The notes: a model not told the origin generated them from the sequence alone. Numbered from the stretch's first letter, positions 26,950-35,506 are shown. The stretch: DNA of 63,539 nt from Candidatus Geocrenenecus huangii (GCA_023268155.1 JALNKM010000008.1:1-63539); one strand, 5' to 3'. Made by a program: numbers and translations.

Positions 26950-28137
26950 ATGTGGGGTATTCTGGGTATGCAGAACCTGGAGAGATATGAGAGGCAGTTA
27001 AGGATAGAGGGATGGAGACAGGATAAGCTTGCTGAATCAACTGTTATGGTTATTGGGGTTGGAGCTATAGGATGCGAGGTGGCGAAAAATCTTACTTTAA
27101 TGGGTGTTGGAAGATTGATAATAGTAGATAATGACGTAGTTGAAGTATCCAACCTCAGTAGACAGATGCTCTTCACAGATGATGATGTAGGTAGACCTAA
27201 GACTGTGGCCGCAAAAGAAAAACTTGTAAAAATGAATCCGCTGGTTATAGTAGACCAATACTATAGTGATGTCAGAGAATTGAGTGAAGATCTTTTCAGG
27301 AAAGCCGAAGTGGTCTGCTCATGTTTAGATAACTGGCCTGTAAGAAGATGGGTTAACTCAATGTGTATTGAGCTAGATAAGCCTTTAGTAGATGTAGCGA
27401 TGGAGGGACTTTACTCAAACCTCCAGGTAGTGATTCCCGGCAAAACAGCCTGCTTAGAATGTCATGGAGAAGATCTAATCCCTAGAGAGATACAGCTTGC
27501 TGAATGCACCCTAAGGAGGAGAAAGCCTGAAGACTTGAAGAAAGATCTAGAAGAACAAAAAATACATGTAAGTCTCGATCTAGTTGAAAGACTCTTCGAA
27601 GTAGGTATAAAGACTATTTTCGATATAAAATACTCTCAAGCACAGATACTTGACAAACTGGATGAAGATGTTAGAATCAAGGTTAGAGAGATACAGGAAT
27701 CACTTAAGCCTAAGATGCCTGCTCTCCAAAGTGTCGCTGCCACCATCGCGGGGATAGCAACCACGGAGATTGTAAAGATACTCCATGGAGAATCTCTTGG
27801 AAGAATACTTAACGGACTTCTAGTCTACGATGGCTACTCCACTAGATTCACTAAAGTAAAATTAATGAGGAAGATTGAGTGCTTCGCATGCGGAGAACAT
27901 GTAAAAACAGAGGGAGCCGAGATCTCTGTAAGCTTAGATGATAGGGTAATAGATTTAAAGAAGAAGATCGCTGAAAGCTTCGGTTTCCCGGATCCAGAGA
28001 TACTCTACAAGAAATGGAGGCTACAAGATGACCAAACACTGAGAGAAGTAGGAATAAAAGACGGCGATATAACATATGTAGAGACTAGTAGAAGGTTCAC
28101 TCCTCTACCATTAAAGCTAATTCTTAAAACATCATAG
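26950..28137 (+). CDS. E1-like ubiquitin-activating enzyme with C-terminal ubiquitin-fold domain
   Basis: 395 residues. The adenylation domain has the nucleotide loop GVGAIG (36-41), Asp60, NLSRQ (Arg71) and RPK (Lys84). The zinc pairs are CLEC (168-171) and CFAC (311-314). A cysteine in AECTLRRRKPEDL (Cys186) lies at the place of the thioester Cys of eukaryotic Uba2/Uba3 (which have CTI before a Pro-rich helix). Residues about 324-378 form a ubiquitin-like fold ending TLREVGIKDGD, as in the E2-binding UFD of eukaryotic E1s; a built-in modifier is the less likely reading. ThiF/MoeB relatives lack this C-terminal part. A RING gene follows 75 bases downstream. No E2, modifier or Rpn11-type protease gene is visible. 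Confidence 0.87.
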   Translation: MWGILGMQNLERYERQLRIEGWRQDKLAESTVMVIGVGAIGCEVAKNLTLMGVGRLIIVDNDVVEVSNLSRQMLFTDDDVGRPKTVAAKEKLVKMNPLVIVDQYYSDVRELSEDLFRKAEVVCSCLDNWPVRRWVNSMCIELDKPLVDVAMEGLYSNLQVVIPGKTACLECHGEDLIPREIQLAECTLRRRKPEDLKKDLEEQKIHVSLDLVERLFEVGIKTIFDIKYSQAQILDKLDEDVRIKVREIQESLKPKMPALQSVAATIAGIATTEIVKILHGESLGRILNGLLVYDGYSTRFTKVKLMRKIECFACGEHVKTEGAEISVSLDDRVIDLKKKIAESFGFPDPEILYKKWRLQDDQTLREVGIKDGDITYVETSRRFTPLPLKLILKTS

Positions 28138-28163
28138 AATAATTTATTTCTGAAGTAGAAAGA

Positions 28164-28174
28164 ATACATATATA
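28164..28174 (+). promoter_or_regulatory. TATA-like element before the RING gene
   Basis: ACATATATACT lies about 44 bases before the RING ATG. A GGTGG sequence about nine bases before the ATG can serve as ribosome-binding site. The RING gene may therefore have its own promoter as well as read-through from the E1-like gene. Confidence 0.4.
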
Positions 28175-28212
28175 CTGATAAACTAGGCCATCTATCTCGG
28201 TGGATTCACATA

Positions 28213-28473
28213 ATGAAGAGGATAAAGATAGGTAAGCCTGTAAGTAAGGGACTCTGGAATCCTTGGGCTATTGAAGAAGTTAAGAAGACCACTCCCCCTC
28301 CTCCCAAGCTTGAGACTAAGCGTATATGTGTAGTGTGTCTTTCAGAGATTAGTGAAGGAGCCCCTGTAATCGAATGTCCTTATTGTGGAGCTATTGGGCA
28401 TGAAAACTGTTTTGAGGATTGGATAACTATGAAGAGTAGATGTCCCTTATGTAGAAGACCGATAACCCTTTAA
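28213..28473 (+). CDS. Small RING-finger protein, candidate ubiquitin ligase
   Basis: 86 residues. After a basic N-terminus and a proline stretch (PPPP, 28-31) comes one RING: Cys39, Cys42, Cys55, Cys58, His63, Cys66, Cys77, Cys80 in the order C-x2-C ... C-x2-C-x4-H-x2-C ... C-x2-C. The hydrophobic and Trp positions that contact E2 in eukaryotic RINGs appear present (Val40 after the first Cys, Trp70, Pro78 in CPLC). It recalls the small RING protein of the Caldiarchaeum ubiquitin cluster. Position directly after the E1-like gene supports a role as E3. Confidence 0.83.
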   Translation: MKRIKIGKPVSKGLWNPWAIEEVKKTTPPPPKLETKRICVVCLSEISEGAPVIECPYCGAIGHENCFEDWITMKSRCPLCRRPITL

Positions 28474-28585
28474 TATATTGACCAAACTACGTAGAGAAAC
28501 AGTACCTAAACTTGATCATCACCAATATCTTCAGGGATACCATTATAAAGAATTAAATTTAATATAGTCTTGATAACATTTTAGG

Positions 28586-28978
28586 GTGGAGAAATTGTCT
28601 GGAGAATCTAGGAAAGAAGAAAAAAGAATTGAGATAGAGATTATCCCTGAATATCTAGATACTCCTAGTGGGAAGAAGGTCGCAACATTTGATTTCGTCA
28701 TGGGTGTTGCCAAGGGTTTAGAAGTCTTAGATGAGGCCGAAGCAAAACTAGAGGAAAGAATAGAAAGAATAGAGAAAGGTGAGTATTTAGCCAAACTTAT
28801 CGAGAGGCTTGATAAGTTTGAAGTAAGAATTGCGGCCATTGAGAAAACTCTATCAAATTTGGAGAAGAACATCCAGACTGAGATAGGCGATATTTCAGAT
28901 AAGGTCTCAGCATTGATTGATGCTTTTCATGAGCTAACTGAAAAACTACAGAGGATGGAAACTTTTTCTAAGGACTAA
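28586..28978 (+). CDS. Small coiled-coil protein
   Basis: 130 residues from GTG 28586 (a TTG three codons later is also possible). The first 50 residues look folded (IEIEIIPEYLDTPSGKKVATFDFVMGVAKGLEVLDEAE) and the rest is a heptad coiled coil. A TATA-like AATTTAATATAG ends about 23 bases before GTG, suggesting a leaderless transcript. The 3' end overlaps the convergent larger coiled-coil gene by 11 bases. Function unknown. It lies between the two RING genes. Confidence 0.65.
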   Translation: MEKLSGESRKEEKRIEIEIIPEYLDTPSGKKVATFDFVMGVAKGLEVLDEAEAKLEERIERIEKGEYLAKLIERLDKFEVRIAAIEKTLSNLEKNIQTEIGDISDKVSALIDAFHELTEKLQRMETFSKD

Positions 28979-29834
28979 GATAAGCTCTTCTTAATTCTCC
29001 CAAGAGCTTCTCAAGCCTAGACCTCTTATCTTCCAGTTCTCTAATCTCGGTCTCGATCCTTCTCTTCCTCTCACTTAAAGTATTTATTTCCGCTCTAAGC
29101 TGAGAGGCCTTCTTTTCTAATTCTGCTGCAGCTTCTTCTTTTTCTCTCAGCTTGGCCAGGGATTCCTTCAACTCAGCCTCTCTCCTTACAAGTCTCTCAA
29201 GCCTAATTTCTCTAAGCTTAAAATCTCTCACCATCTCTTTAATCATCTCTTCAAGTCTGCTTCTCGCTTCCTCAATGCCCGATAAATATCTCTGAGAAAG
29301 CTCAGCGACCTTCTGTTCAAGTTCTCTCTTCTTCTCCTCTAAAGTATTTATCATCTCTTCCCTCATGCTCAATTCTCTTTCTTTCTTCTCTAATTCTTCT
29401 CTCCATTTTCTCAACTCTTCCTTCATAGATTCTAGCTCCGTCCTCTCCTTGACCAGCTGCTGGGTTTCCTGCCTAATCATTTCTCTTTCCTTGGTTAATG
29501 CTTCAACTATATCTTTTATCCCCTCCTGAACTGAGAGCAGCATGTTTTCATAGTATCTAACTATTGTAAGTTCTTCGGAGACCTTTTCAAGTTCTCCTAT
29601 GAATGGCGCGATCTTTCCCTCGAAGACTGATGGAAAAGATGAAAGTGTTGACGTTAACGTTATTAGGTTATTCACATTTCTCCCAATATCTTCCAGTGAA
29701 TCGTTTAGTCTATCAACTGCCTCCGTAAGCTTCTCAATTATACCTTGCTTGGTACTTGATAGTTCTTGAGAAAACTTTTGCTCTAATTCTTCAAGCCACT
29801 TCTCCTTCTTTGAAGAAGATGAAAATATGCTCAT
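28968..29834 (-). CDS. Long coiled-coil protein
   Basis: 288 residues, almost entirely heptad coiled coil and highly charged, with no signal peptide or membrane segment. A short Ser-rich start (MSIFSSSSKKEKWLEEL) is followed by an amphipathic part and then two long coils separated near residue 105. The length suggests a filament or scaffold protein. It converges on, and overlaps by 11 bases, the smaller coiled-coil gene. I do not recognise a family. A relation to the Vps4-type ATPase or the RING proteins is only positional. Confidence 0.7.
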   Translation of the reverse strand: MSIFSSSSKKEKWLEELEQKFSQELSSTKQGIIEKLTEAVDRLNDSLEDIGRNVNNLITLTSTLSSFPSVFEGKIAPFIGELEKVSEELTIVRYYENMLLSVQEGIKDIVEALTKEREMIRQETQQLVKERTELESMKEELRKWREELEKKERELSMREEMINTLEEKKRELEQKVAELSQRYLSGIEEARSRLEEMIKEMVRDFKLREIRLERLVRREAELKESLAKLREKEEAAAELEKKASQLRAEINTLSERKRRIETEIRELEDKRSRLEKLLGELRRAYLSP

Positions 29835-30162
29835 TACACATCACTGATAGAATTGTGCTAGAGTTAGTATTGATAAATGAAATATAAGTTTTGCGATTAT
29901 AAAAGCACTAAATAAAGTGTACAACAATTATGCAGAAAGGCCGCAATGAAGTTAAGCTTGATTTAGTTGATTTAAATGTGGAAATAATGAGGTAACATCT
30001 AGTTTACTGAAATGGCCATCAAACACCAGTAATCCTCAAGATATTGGTGACGCCCACATAATCAGGAATCTAGTAAAACTTTATTTTTCTAGGTTCTCGG
30101 GAAAATTCTAAAAGAGAAGTTTATAAAAGAGATGACAGACTTATGTGTAGAGGCGTATAGTA
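29835..30162. other. Intergenic region with a possible leaderless micro-ORF
   Basis: Between the divergent coiled-coil and membrane-RING genes. A TTATAAAA element at about 29897-29904 lies about 29 bases before an ATG at 29930 that opens a 21-codon frame (MQKGRNEVKLDLVDLNVEIMR, ending at 29995). The spacing fits a leaderless transcript, but the frame is too short to be sure. A second TATA-like TTTATAAAAG at about 30119-30128 fits the membrane-RING gene. Confidence 0.35.
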
Positions 30163-30894
30163 TTGATTGTTACACATGAAGAAGTTGTATCAAGGTTTTT
30201 TAAGATTGGCGCAGGTGGGGCCGTCGCAGGAGCTATACACATCCTTACATTGCTACTAGGATGGTATATTGAGACGAATGGAGAAGCAGTCTTAACTCTT
30301 ACCGGATATAATTTCATCGAATCTTTTCTATTTTCTGTAGTTGGTGGTTTACTAGCTGGTTTCAGCTTACTTATAGCATACCTGGTTAAGAAGTTGAATG
30401 CAATTAAAGTGCTGCTCGGAGGATTAACACTGACTGGTGGACTTTTATCTCTATTCTCTCCAATATACATATATGTATTCAAGATACTTGGAGTAAATCT
30501 TAGAGGATACCCGGACATAGGGTTTTTCGCAGCAATATTTACAGCGATCATTGAGCTCGGCATAGGTGCTCTCATACTCTTGACGCCCTTGAAGAAAGAG
30601 GTAATCTATCCAATGGAGATTCCGCCAACCGTCGCGTATCCTGATACTTTATCTACTGAGCCAAGTGGGCCACAGCCTAGATTGAGGGGTGAGAGAAGTA
30701 GGACTTCTGTTGCACAAATAGAGATTGCAGAAGACGTTGAAGAAGGAGTATGCACTATATGTTATTATCCGTTAACCAGCGGGAATACTGTAAGATGTAG
30801 CGCATGCGGAGCACTCTTTCACAGAGACTGTATAGATGCATGGGTTAATCTAAATCATTCTTGTCCAAACTGTAAAGCGTTAATGTATAGCTGA
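30163..30894 (+). CDS. Membrane-anchored RING-finger protein
   Basis: 243 residues, start TTG. Four hydrophobic helices (about 15-35, 52-75, 82-107, 118-141) are followed by a Pro/Ser/Arg-rich linker (about 150-185) and a C-terminal RING: Cys197, Cys200, Cys212, Cys215, His220, Cys223, Cys234, Cys237. The RING spacing is the same type as in the small RING protein, with WVNLNHSCPNC resembling RING-H2 ends. The layout matches eukaryotic membrane ubiquitin ligases and places the RING on the cytoplasmic side if both termini are inside. A role as E3 for membrane proteins is inference from architecture and neighbourhood. Confidence 0.8.
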   Translation: MIVTHEEVVSRFFKIGAGGAVAGAIHILTLLLGWYIETNGEAVLTLTGYNFIESFLFSVVGGLLAGFSLLIAYLVKKLNAIKVLLGGLTLTGGLLSLFSPIYIYVFKILGVNLRGYPDIGFFAAIFTAIIELGIGALILLTPLKKEVIYPMEIPPTVAYPDTLSTEPSGPQPRLRGERSRTSVAQIEIAEDVEEGVCTICYYPLTSGNTVRCSACGALFHRDCIDAWVNLNHSCPNCKALMYS

Positions 30895-31009
30895 GAAGGC
30901 ATGTTTTGATTGAGCTCAGATCAGCGACAATTTTGTTTTATTGATCCTGCTAAAACGTAAGTAGATTTATATTGATGCAAGATCATGCTCAAGATCTAGG
31001 TAGACTGAA

Positions 31010-32491
31010 TTGAAGAAGATTTTAGACATTGATCAACGATACGAAGCCGTCATGAGGCTTGCATTAGAGAGGGGCTTCTTTTATCCTGCCTCGGAGATAT
31101 ATAGTGATGCACCTGCAGGTTTCTGGGATTATGGTCCTTTAGGAGCATCTCTCAAGAGGAAGTTCATCGAGCTATGGAGGAGAGAACTCGTCAGAAGAGA
31201 TAACATGCTGGAGATTGATGGAGCCCAAGTTCTCTCGAAGAACGTTTTCATGGCTTCAGGCCACTTGAAAAGCTTTGTAGACCCTATCGCAAAGTGTCCA
31301 AAATGCAACTCGGTGTACAGAATAGATAAACTGATCGAGGAAACAATAGGCTTACATATACCTGAAAGACTTGACCTAAACAAGATAGGAGAGATAGTTA
31401 AAGAAAAGGATATTCGATGCCCTAAGTGTGGAGGAGAGTTAACTGATCTCTCATACTTCAACATGATGTTTAGACTGGGAGTAGGGGCCATGGGTACAGA
31501 TGCCTACCTTCGCCCCGAAACATGCCAATCAATCTTCGTAGATTTTCTAAGATTGTTTAAAGTTATGAGATGTAAGCTCCCCATAGGCTTCGCTCAAATA
31601 GGAAAAAGCTTCAGAAACGAGATCTCTCCAAGGCAAGGATTACTCAGGATGAGAGAATTTTACCAAGCAGAGATCGAGGTGTTCTTCAACCCCAAGAAGT
31701 CTAACGACATACCTAAAGCAGAATCCTTAATCGATTATGATCTAAGATTGCAATTACTAGATTCAGATAAGATCTTGGAGCTTACTTGCAGGGAAGCATT
31801 AGAGAGAAAGATCGTGTCAAGCAAGCTCGTCGCATATTATCTAGCTCTTATCCAACAATTCTATGAAAAAGTCGGGATACCTAGAGAGAAGATAAGGCTT
31901 AGACAACTAGGAGAAGATGAGAAAGCATTCTACGCTGTAGAAGCATGGGACCTGGAAGTAGAGACTAGTCTGGGATGGATAGAGCTGGTTGCATGCAATA
32001 ATAGAGGAGACTACGACTTGGGAGGTCATCAGAAAATGAGCGGGCATGAGATGACCGTACTAGATGATGGAGAAAAGGTTCTACCCCATGTCTTCGAGCT
32101 TTCAATGGGCGTTGACAGAAGCATATACTGTATTCTGGAGACAGCTTACAGTAACGTAGATGGAAGAAACGTCTTAAAAATAAATCCTGACCTAGCTCCA
32201 ATACATGCTGCAGTACTCCCCCTAGTTTCAAAAGAACCCCTAGTAAGTAGGGCTAGACAAATACATGATATGCTTAGAGTAGATTTCGACATTGTATATG
32301 ATGAATCCGGCAGTATAGGTAGGAGGTATGCTAGGCAAGATGAGATAGGTACTCCCTACTGCATAACAGTAGATTATCAAACCCTAGTAGATGATACGGT
32401 GACAATCAGGTATAGGGATACAACGCTTCAATTTAGGATAGAAGCTTCAAAATTATACGATTTCCTTTCTAAGAGCTTCAAAATATACTAA
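31010..32491 (+). CDS. glyS: Glycyl-tRNA synthetase, archaeal/eukaryotic type
   Basis: 493 residues, start TTG. A class II synthetase: RGFFYPASEIY and GFWDYGPLGASLKRKF at the front, motif 2 around FAQIGKSFRNEISPRQGLLRMREFYQAE, motif 3 around FELSMGVDRSIY, and an anticodon-binding domain at the end. A zinc-ribbon-like insert (CPKC near residue 95 and CPKC near residue 138) is present. It is shorter than the usual 550-570 residues of archaeal GlyRS because the central insertion is reduced. It charges tRNA-Gly. Confidence 0.95.
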   Translation: MKKILDIDQRYEAVMRLALERGFFYPASEIYSDAPAGFWDYGPLGASLKRKFIELWRRELVRRDNMLEIDGAQVLSKNVFMASGHLKSFVDPIAKCPKCNSVYRIDKLIEETIGLHIPERLDLNKIGEIVKEKDIRCPKCGGELTDLSYFNMMFRLGVGAMGTDAYLRPETCQSIFVDFLRLFKVMRCKLPIGFAQIGKSFRNEISPRQGLLRMREFYQAEIEVFFNPKKSNDIPKAESLIDYDLRLQLLDSDKILELTCREALERKIVSSKLVAYYLALIQQFYEKVGIPREKIRLRQLGEDEKAFYAVEAWDLEVETSLGWIELVACNNRGDYDLGGHQKMSGHEMTVLDDGEKVLPHVFELSMGVDRSIYCILETAYSNVDGRNVLKINPDLAPIHAAVLPLVSKEPLVSRARQIHDMLRVDFDIVYDESGSIGRRYARQDEIGTPYCITVDYQTLVDDTVTIRYRDTTLQFRIEASKLYDFLSKSFKIY

Positions 32492-32874
32492 CATGGCTCA
32501 GTTAAATCTTACTCCGCCTAGAAGTAGATTATCCCCACTCTGGATAATTCTAAATCTAGAGAATTTCACTGATTGCTCATTCAACTGATTAACGTAACTC
32601 TTTTCAGCAACTTGATAAAATATCTAACACCTCGTAAAAAGCTTCTAACGGTATTTCAAGTTTCTTCATTGATTACTTCGACTTCCGCTGAATAGAGGAT
32701 GAAACTGTATAAGTGTCAAGGGGGAGTGGCCGGCTTATCCACAAGTAGTAATAACCTTCCTGGGGAAATATGAGAAGTGAACCCTTCAAGGTTGCCGGAA
32801 GAGTACCAGAATACCTATATATAATTATGGATACATATAACATGGGTAGATTAGTTTCAATGTGGTGAAATACT
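32492..32874. other. Intergenic region upstream of the DUF47 gene
   Basis: 383 bases without a convincing gene. A clear TATA (CTATATATAATT, 32815-32826) and a GGTGA ribosome-binding site at about 32863-32867 serve the next gene. I checked for a tRNA (GGTTCRA loop) and found none. A G-rich segment near 32718-32735 shows no stable hairpin that I can support. Confidence 0.5.
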
Positions 32875-33540
32875 GTGACTTTACCTAGAGATAGAGAAGA
32901 AGAATTCAGGATTAGAATTTTTACTCTGATTCAAGACCAGATCAGGAAAGTTATAGATATGTATAAGATTGCTCTAAGCATGCTTGAAAGCTTTGTACAA
33001 GATCCCAACCCCACAAAGCTTGAAGATTTCTATCAGAAGATCTTGAAAGCCGATGAGTCAGCTAAAGATACTACTAGGATGATTGAGATGGAGATGAGCA
33101 ATGTCGGCGCATTACTCACCAACAAGGAAGATTTTATCAGACTAGTAACAGAGATTGATGAAATAGCTGACACCGTTGAAGGAATAGCTTATAGAATGGT
33201 CAATCTAGCGAAGATGAAGACAAAACTTAGTAGAGAACTAAATAGTAAACTATTAGAGTTGGGCGATATGGTTCTCTCAACATTAAACAGGCTTCGAGAA
33301 ACACTACTAGCTATAACATTAAATGCGACTACATTCCAGCAGAAGATGAGGGAGACAGAAGAACACGAGAAAAAAGTCGACGATATATACCGTACACTCG
33401 ACTTATCAATACTTACAAGTGAGTTAAAGATCGCACCACTTCTACTTACAAGAGAGATTGTATGGATGCTTGAAGAAATAGCAGATACAGCTGAGAGAAT
33501 AGTCGATACTCTTAGAGCACTATCATTAACAATATTTTAG
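32875..33540 (+). CDS. DUF47/PhoU-like protein
   Basis: 221 residues, start GTG, all helical. The pattern E-x-D-E-I-A-D-T-V-E and later E-E-I-A-D-T-A-E-R-I-V-D-T-L, with acidic residues at fixed positions, is that of the TIGR00153/DUF47 branch of PhoU-like proteins, which often accompany PiT-type phosphate transporters. No transporter gene is adjacent. It probably binds metal ions and modulates phosphate uptake. It is one of four PhoU-like proteins in the window. Confidence 0.8.
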   Translation: MTLPRDREEEFRIRIFTLIQDQIRKVIDMYKIALSMLESFVQDPNPTKLEDFYQKILKADESAKDTTRMIEMEMSNVGALLTNKEDFIRLVTEIDEIADTVEGIAYRMVNLAKMKTKLSRELNSKLLELGDMVLSTLNRLRETLLAITLNATTFQQKMRETEEHEKKVDDIYRTLDLSILTSELKIAPLLLTREIVWMLEEIADTAERIVDTLRALSLTIF

Positions 33541-33568
33541 TCGAGAAAACTCTGAGAGGTTAAACCAG

Positions 33569-34111
33569 ATGATTACCGCCGAATTAATAGAAGATTCAGT
33601 AATCATCTGGAGTATAGAAGATGGTAGAAAACTCTATAGAGAAGGCTTCTATGGAAAACCTTTAGGAATACCTAAACCCAAGACGCCTGATTTCGATGCA
33701 CCTCTCATCCTAGACATAATTGAGGCCGTCTACTTAGTTGAAAAAGGCAAGATCGAAGTATATCATGCATGCAGAAAAATGAGTTTAGAGGAATTAAGAG
33801 AACATGCTTCTAGAGCTTATGCAAAATTCGAAGAAAAATATCACGTATATAGAGAACTTAGAGAGAGAGGGTTCATAGTTACTCCAGGGATAAAGTTTGG
33901 AAGTGATTTCGCGGTATATAGGCTTGGACCAGGCCTAGAGCATGCACCGTTTATAGTTCAAGTGAAAACTAGAGAGGAGAACTTGTCAGCTTTAGAGATT
34001 ATCAGGTCCGGGAGGCTCGCAACGACGGTCAGAAAATACTTTACTATAGTTGTCCCAGACATAAGAGCAAAAACAAATTCATACATACTTTTTGAGTGGT
34101 TCAAGCCATAA
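33569..34111 (+). CDS. endA: tRNA-splicing endonuclease
   Basis: 180 residues, the single-domain homotetramer size (Methanocaldococcus EndA is 179). The catalytic triad is visible as Tyr117 (FAVYRLG), His125 (EHAPFIVQV) and Lys156 (TVRKYF), at nearly the same spacing as in the M. jannaschii enzyme. It cuts bulge-helix-bulge structures in precursor tRNA and rRNA. It follows the DUF47 gene by 28 bases and may share its transcript. Confidence 0.93.
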   Translation: MITAELIEDSVIIWSIEDGRKLYREGFYGKPLGIPKPKTPDFDAPLILDIIEAVYLVEKGKIEVYHACRKMSLEELREHASRAYAKFEEKYHVYRELRERGFIVTPGIKFGSDFAVYRLGPGLEHAPFIVQVKTREENLSALEIIRSGRLATTVRKYFTIVVPDIRAKTNSYILFEWFKP

Positions 34112-34138
34112 TCCCTAAACATTATTTCTAGAATAACC

Positions 34139-35047
34139 TCACACGCTATTCTGATCCCTCAATATCCTAGCTTCTCCTCTGTAAAACCTGATGTAAACAT
34201 CTGCTAGCTTAAAGATTGCTGTATGAGTAGCTCCAGAATAGAAGCTGATGTCTCCTACATTTCTTTCCCTGAGAACCTTATCAATTTCGCCGGCTCCTAG
34301 ATCTATGGGTAGCATATTTTTCGAGCCTACGGCGAACCCCCACATAGATGAAAACGACTTGACATAACATCCATAGTAACAAGTTTTCGGGAATACTTGT
34401 GATAAAGTTTTAACGATGGAGAGGAAGGTGCCAGGCGTATGGGAGATGGATGATGCCTGCGTAACGATCATGCCGTCATCTGAGAGCTTCCTATATGCAA
34501 GCTGGTAAAACTCTAGCGTATAGAGTTTCTCTGCAGGTCCTCCCGTAACTGGATCGGTTACATCCATTACTATTATATCGTATCTACTATTAGTTTGTTC
34601 TTCAAGAAATCTTCTCCCCTCATTAATATAGAGTTTTAACCTTCTATCTTGGAAAGCCTTAGTAGACCATGGAATATATTTCTTCACTAACTCTATTAAT
34701 TCTCCATCAAGATCAACCATCGTTATCTCTTCTACAACATCATGTTTTTCTATCTCTCTAATTGTTGATCCCTCTCCACCGCCTACTACTAGTATTCTCC
34801 TAGGTCTTGGATGAGTTGCTAGAGTTGGGTGGACAAGACACTCATGATATATTCTCTCATCTATTTGAGAAGACTGCATCAATCCATCTAAGAGTAGAGC
34901 AAGACCGTAATCCTCGGTCTCAACTATGTCTACTTTCTGATATCTCGTCCGCCCTGAGTAGACTATCTTCCTAATACCGTACATTACCTTGAAGGTCGGC
35001 GAAACATTTTCCACTACATAGATCGACGGTTCAACGATATTTTCCAT
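34139..35047 (-). CDS. speE: Spermidine synthase-type aminopropyltransferase
   Basis: 302 residues from ATG 35047, chosen because GAGGTG lies seven bases before it and it follows the speD-like stop. It has the Rossmann motif VVGGGEGSTIRE, the acidic ribose-binding VDLD, and the catalytic DVTDPVTGG loop. The enzyme transfers aminopropyl from decarboxylated SAM to a diamine or triamine. In thermophilic archaea the product may be spermidine, thermospermine or longer polyamines, and the acceptor cannot be read from sequence. It is cotranscribed with the SAM decarboxylase gene. Confidence 0.93.
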   Translation of the reverse strand: MENIVEPSIYVVENVSPTFKVMYGIRKIVYSGRTRYQKVDIVETEDYGLALLLDGLMQSSQIDERIYHECLVHPTLATHPRPRRILVVGGGEGSTIREIEKHDVVEEITMVDLDGELIELVKKYIPWSTKAFQDRRLKLYINEGRRFLEEQTNSRYDIIVMDVTDPVTGGPAEKLYTLEFYQLAYRKLSDDGMIVTQASSISHTPGTFLSIVKTLSQVFPKTCYYGCYVKSFSSMWGFAVGSKNMLPIDLGAGEIDKVLRERNVGDISFYSGATHTAIFKLADVYIRFYRGEARILRDQNSV

Positions 35048-35051
35048 TATC

Positions 35052-35411
35052 CTACACCTCAACGATCCCTCTCTTGATTTCTGTCACACTCACCTTGCTC
35101 GGAGAATAATATTTGAGGAAAACGTCATATGCTCTCCAAGGATCAACCTGGTTTCCGCATGTAAATATGTCTAAGGCAGCGTACCTATGTTCGGGCCACG
35201 TATGTATAGATATATGGGATTCAGCTATCACTATTATACCGCTTACCCCTCCACCTGGAAAAAATGTATAATGCTCTCCCATAAAAGTAGCCTTACATGC
35301 TTCTACAGATTCTCTCAGCACTTTTTTAGCTAGAGATATGTCGTGGAGGAGGATGGACTGGACTCCATGCATCTCTACCACAAGATGTCTTCCAAGAGTT
35401 TTCATCCCCAA
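35052..35411 (-). CDS. speD: S-adenosylmethionine decarboxylase proenzyme
   Basis: 119 residues of the short prokaryotic class. The self-cleavage site is Glu64-Ser65 in AESHISIHTWPE, giving the pyruvoyl group at Ser65. His70 and Cys86 are the other catalytic residues. It provides decarboxylated SAM to the aminopropyltransferase encoded four bases downstream. The ATG at 35405 (third codon) is an alternative start. It is also possible that the protein decarboxylates arginine, as some crenarchaeal homologues do, but with speE adjacent SAM is more likely. Confidence 0.92.
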   Translation of the reverse strand: MGMKTLGRHLVVEMHGVQSILLHDISLAKKVLRESVEACKATFMGEHYTFFPGGGVSGIIVIAESHISIHTWPEHRYAALDIFTCGNQVDPWRAYDVFLKYYSPSKVSVTEIKRGIVEV

Positions 35412-35506
35412 TCAGATTCTCCCCTCCCCCGGTATCCGGCTTAAAAATCTGAAAACCAGCTTAAAAACATACCTAGGTTAGAGAATCCACTCTTCTAATG
35501 ATAGAC

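Noticed and set aside
32492-32874. Possible tRNA or box C/D RNA gene between glyS and the DUF47 gene.
   Set aside because: I found no T-loop GGTTCRA pattern, no acceptor stem, and no convincing pair of C and D boxes.
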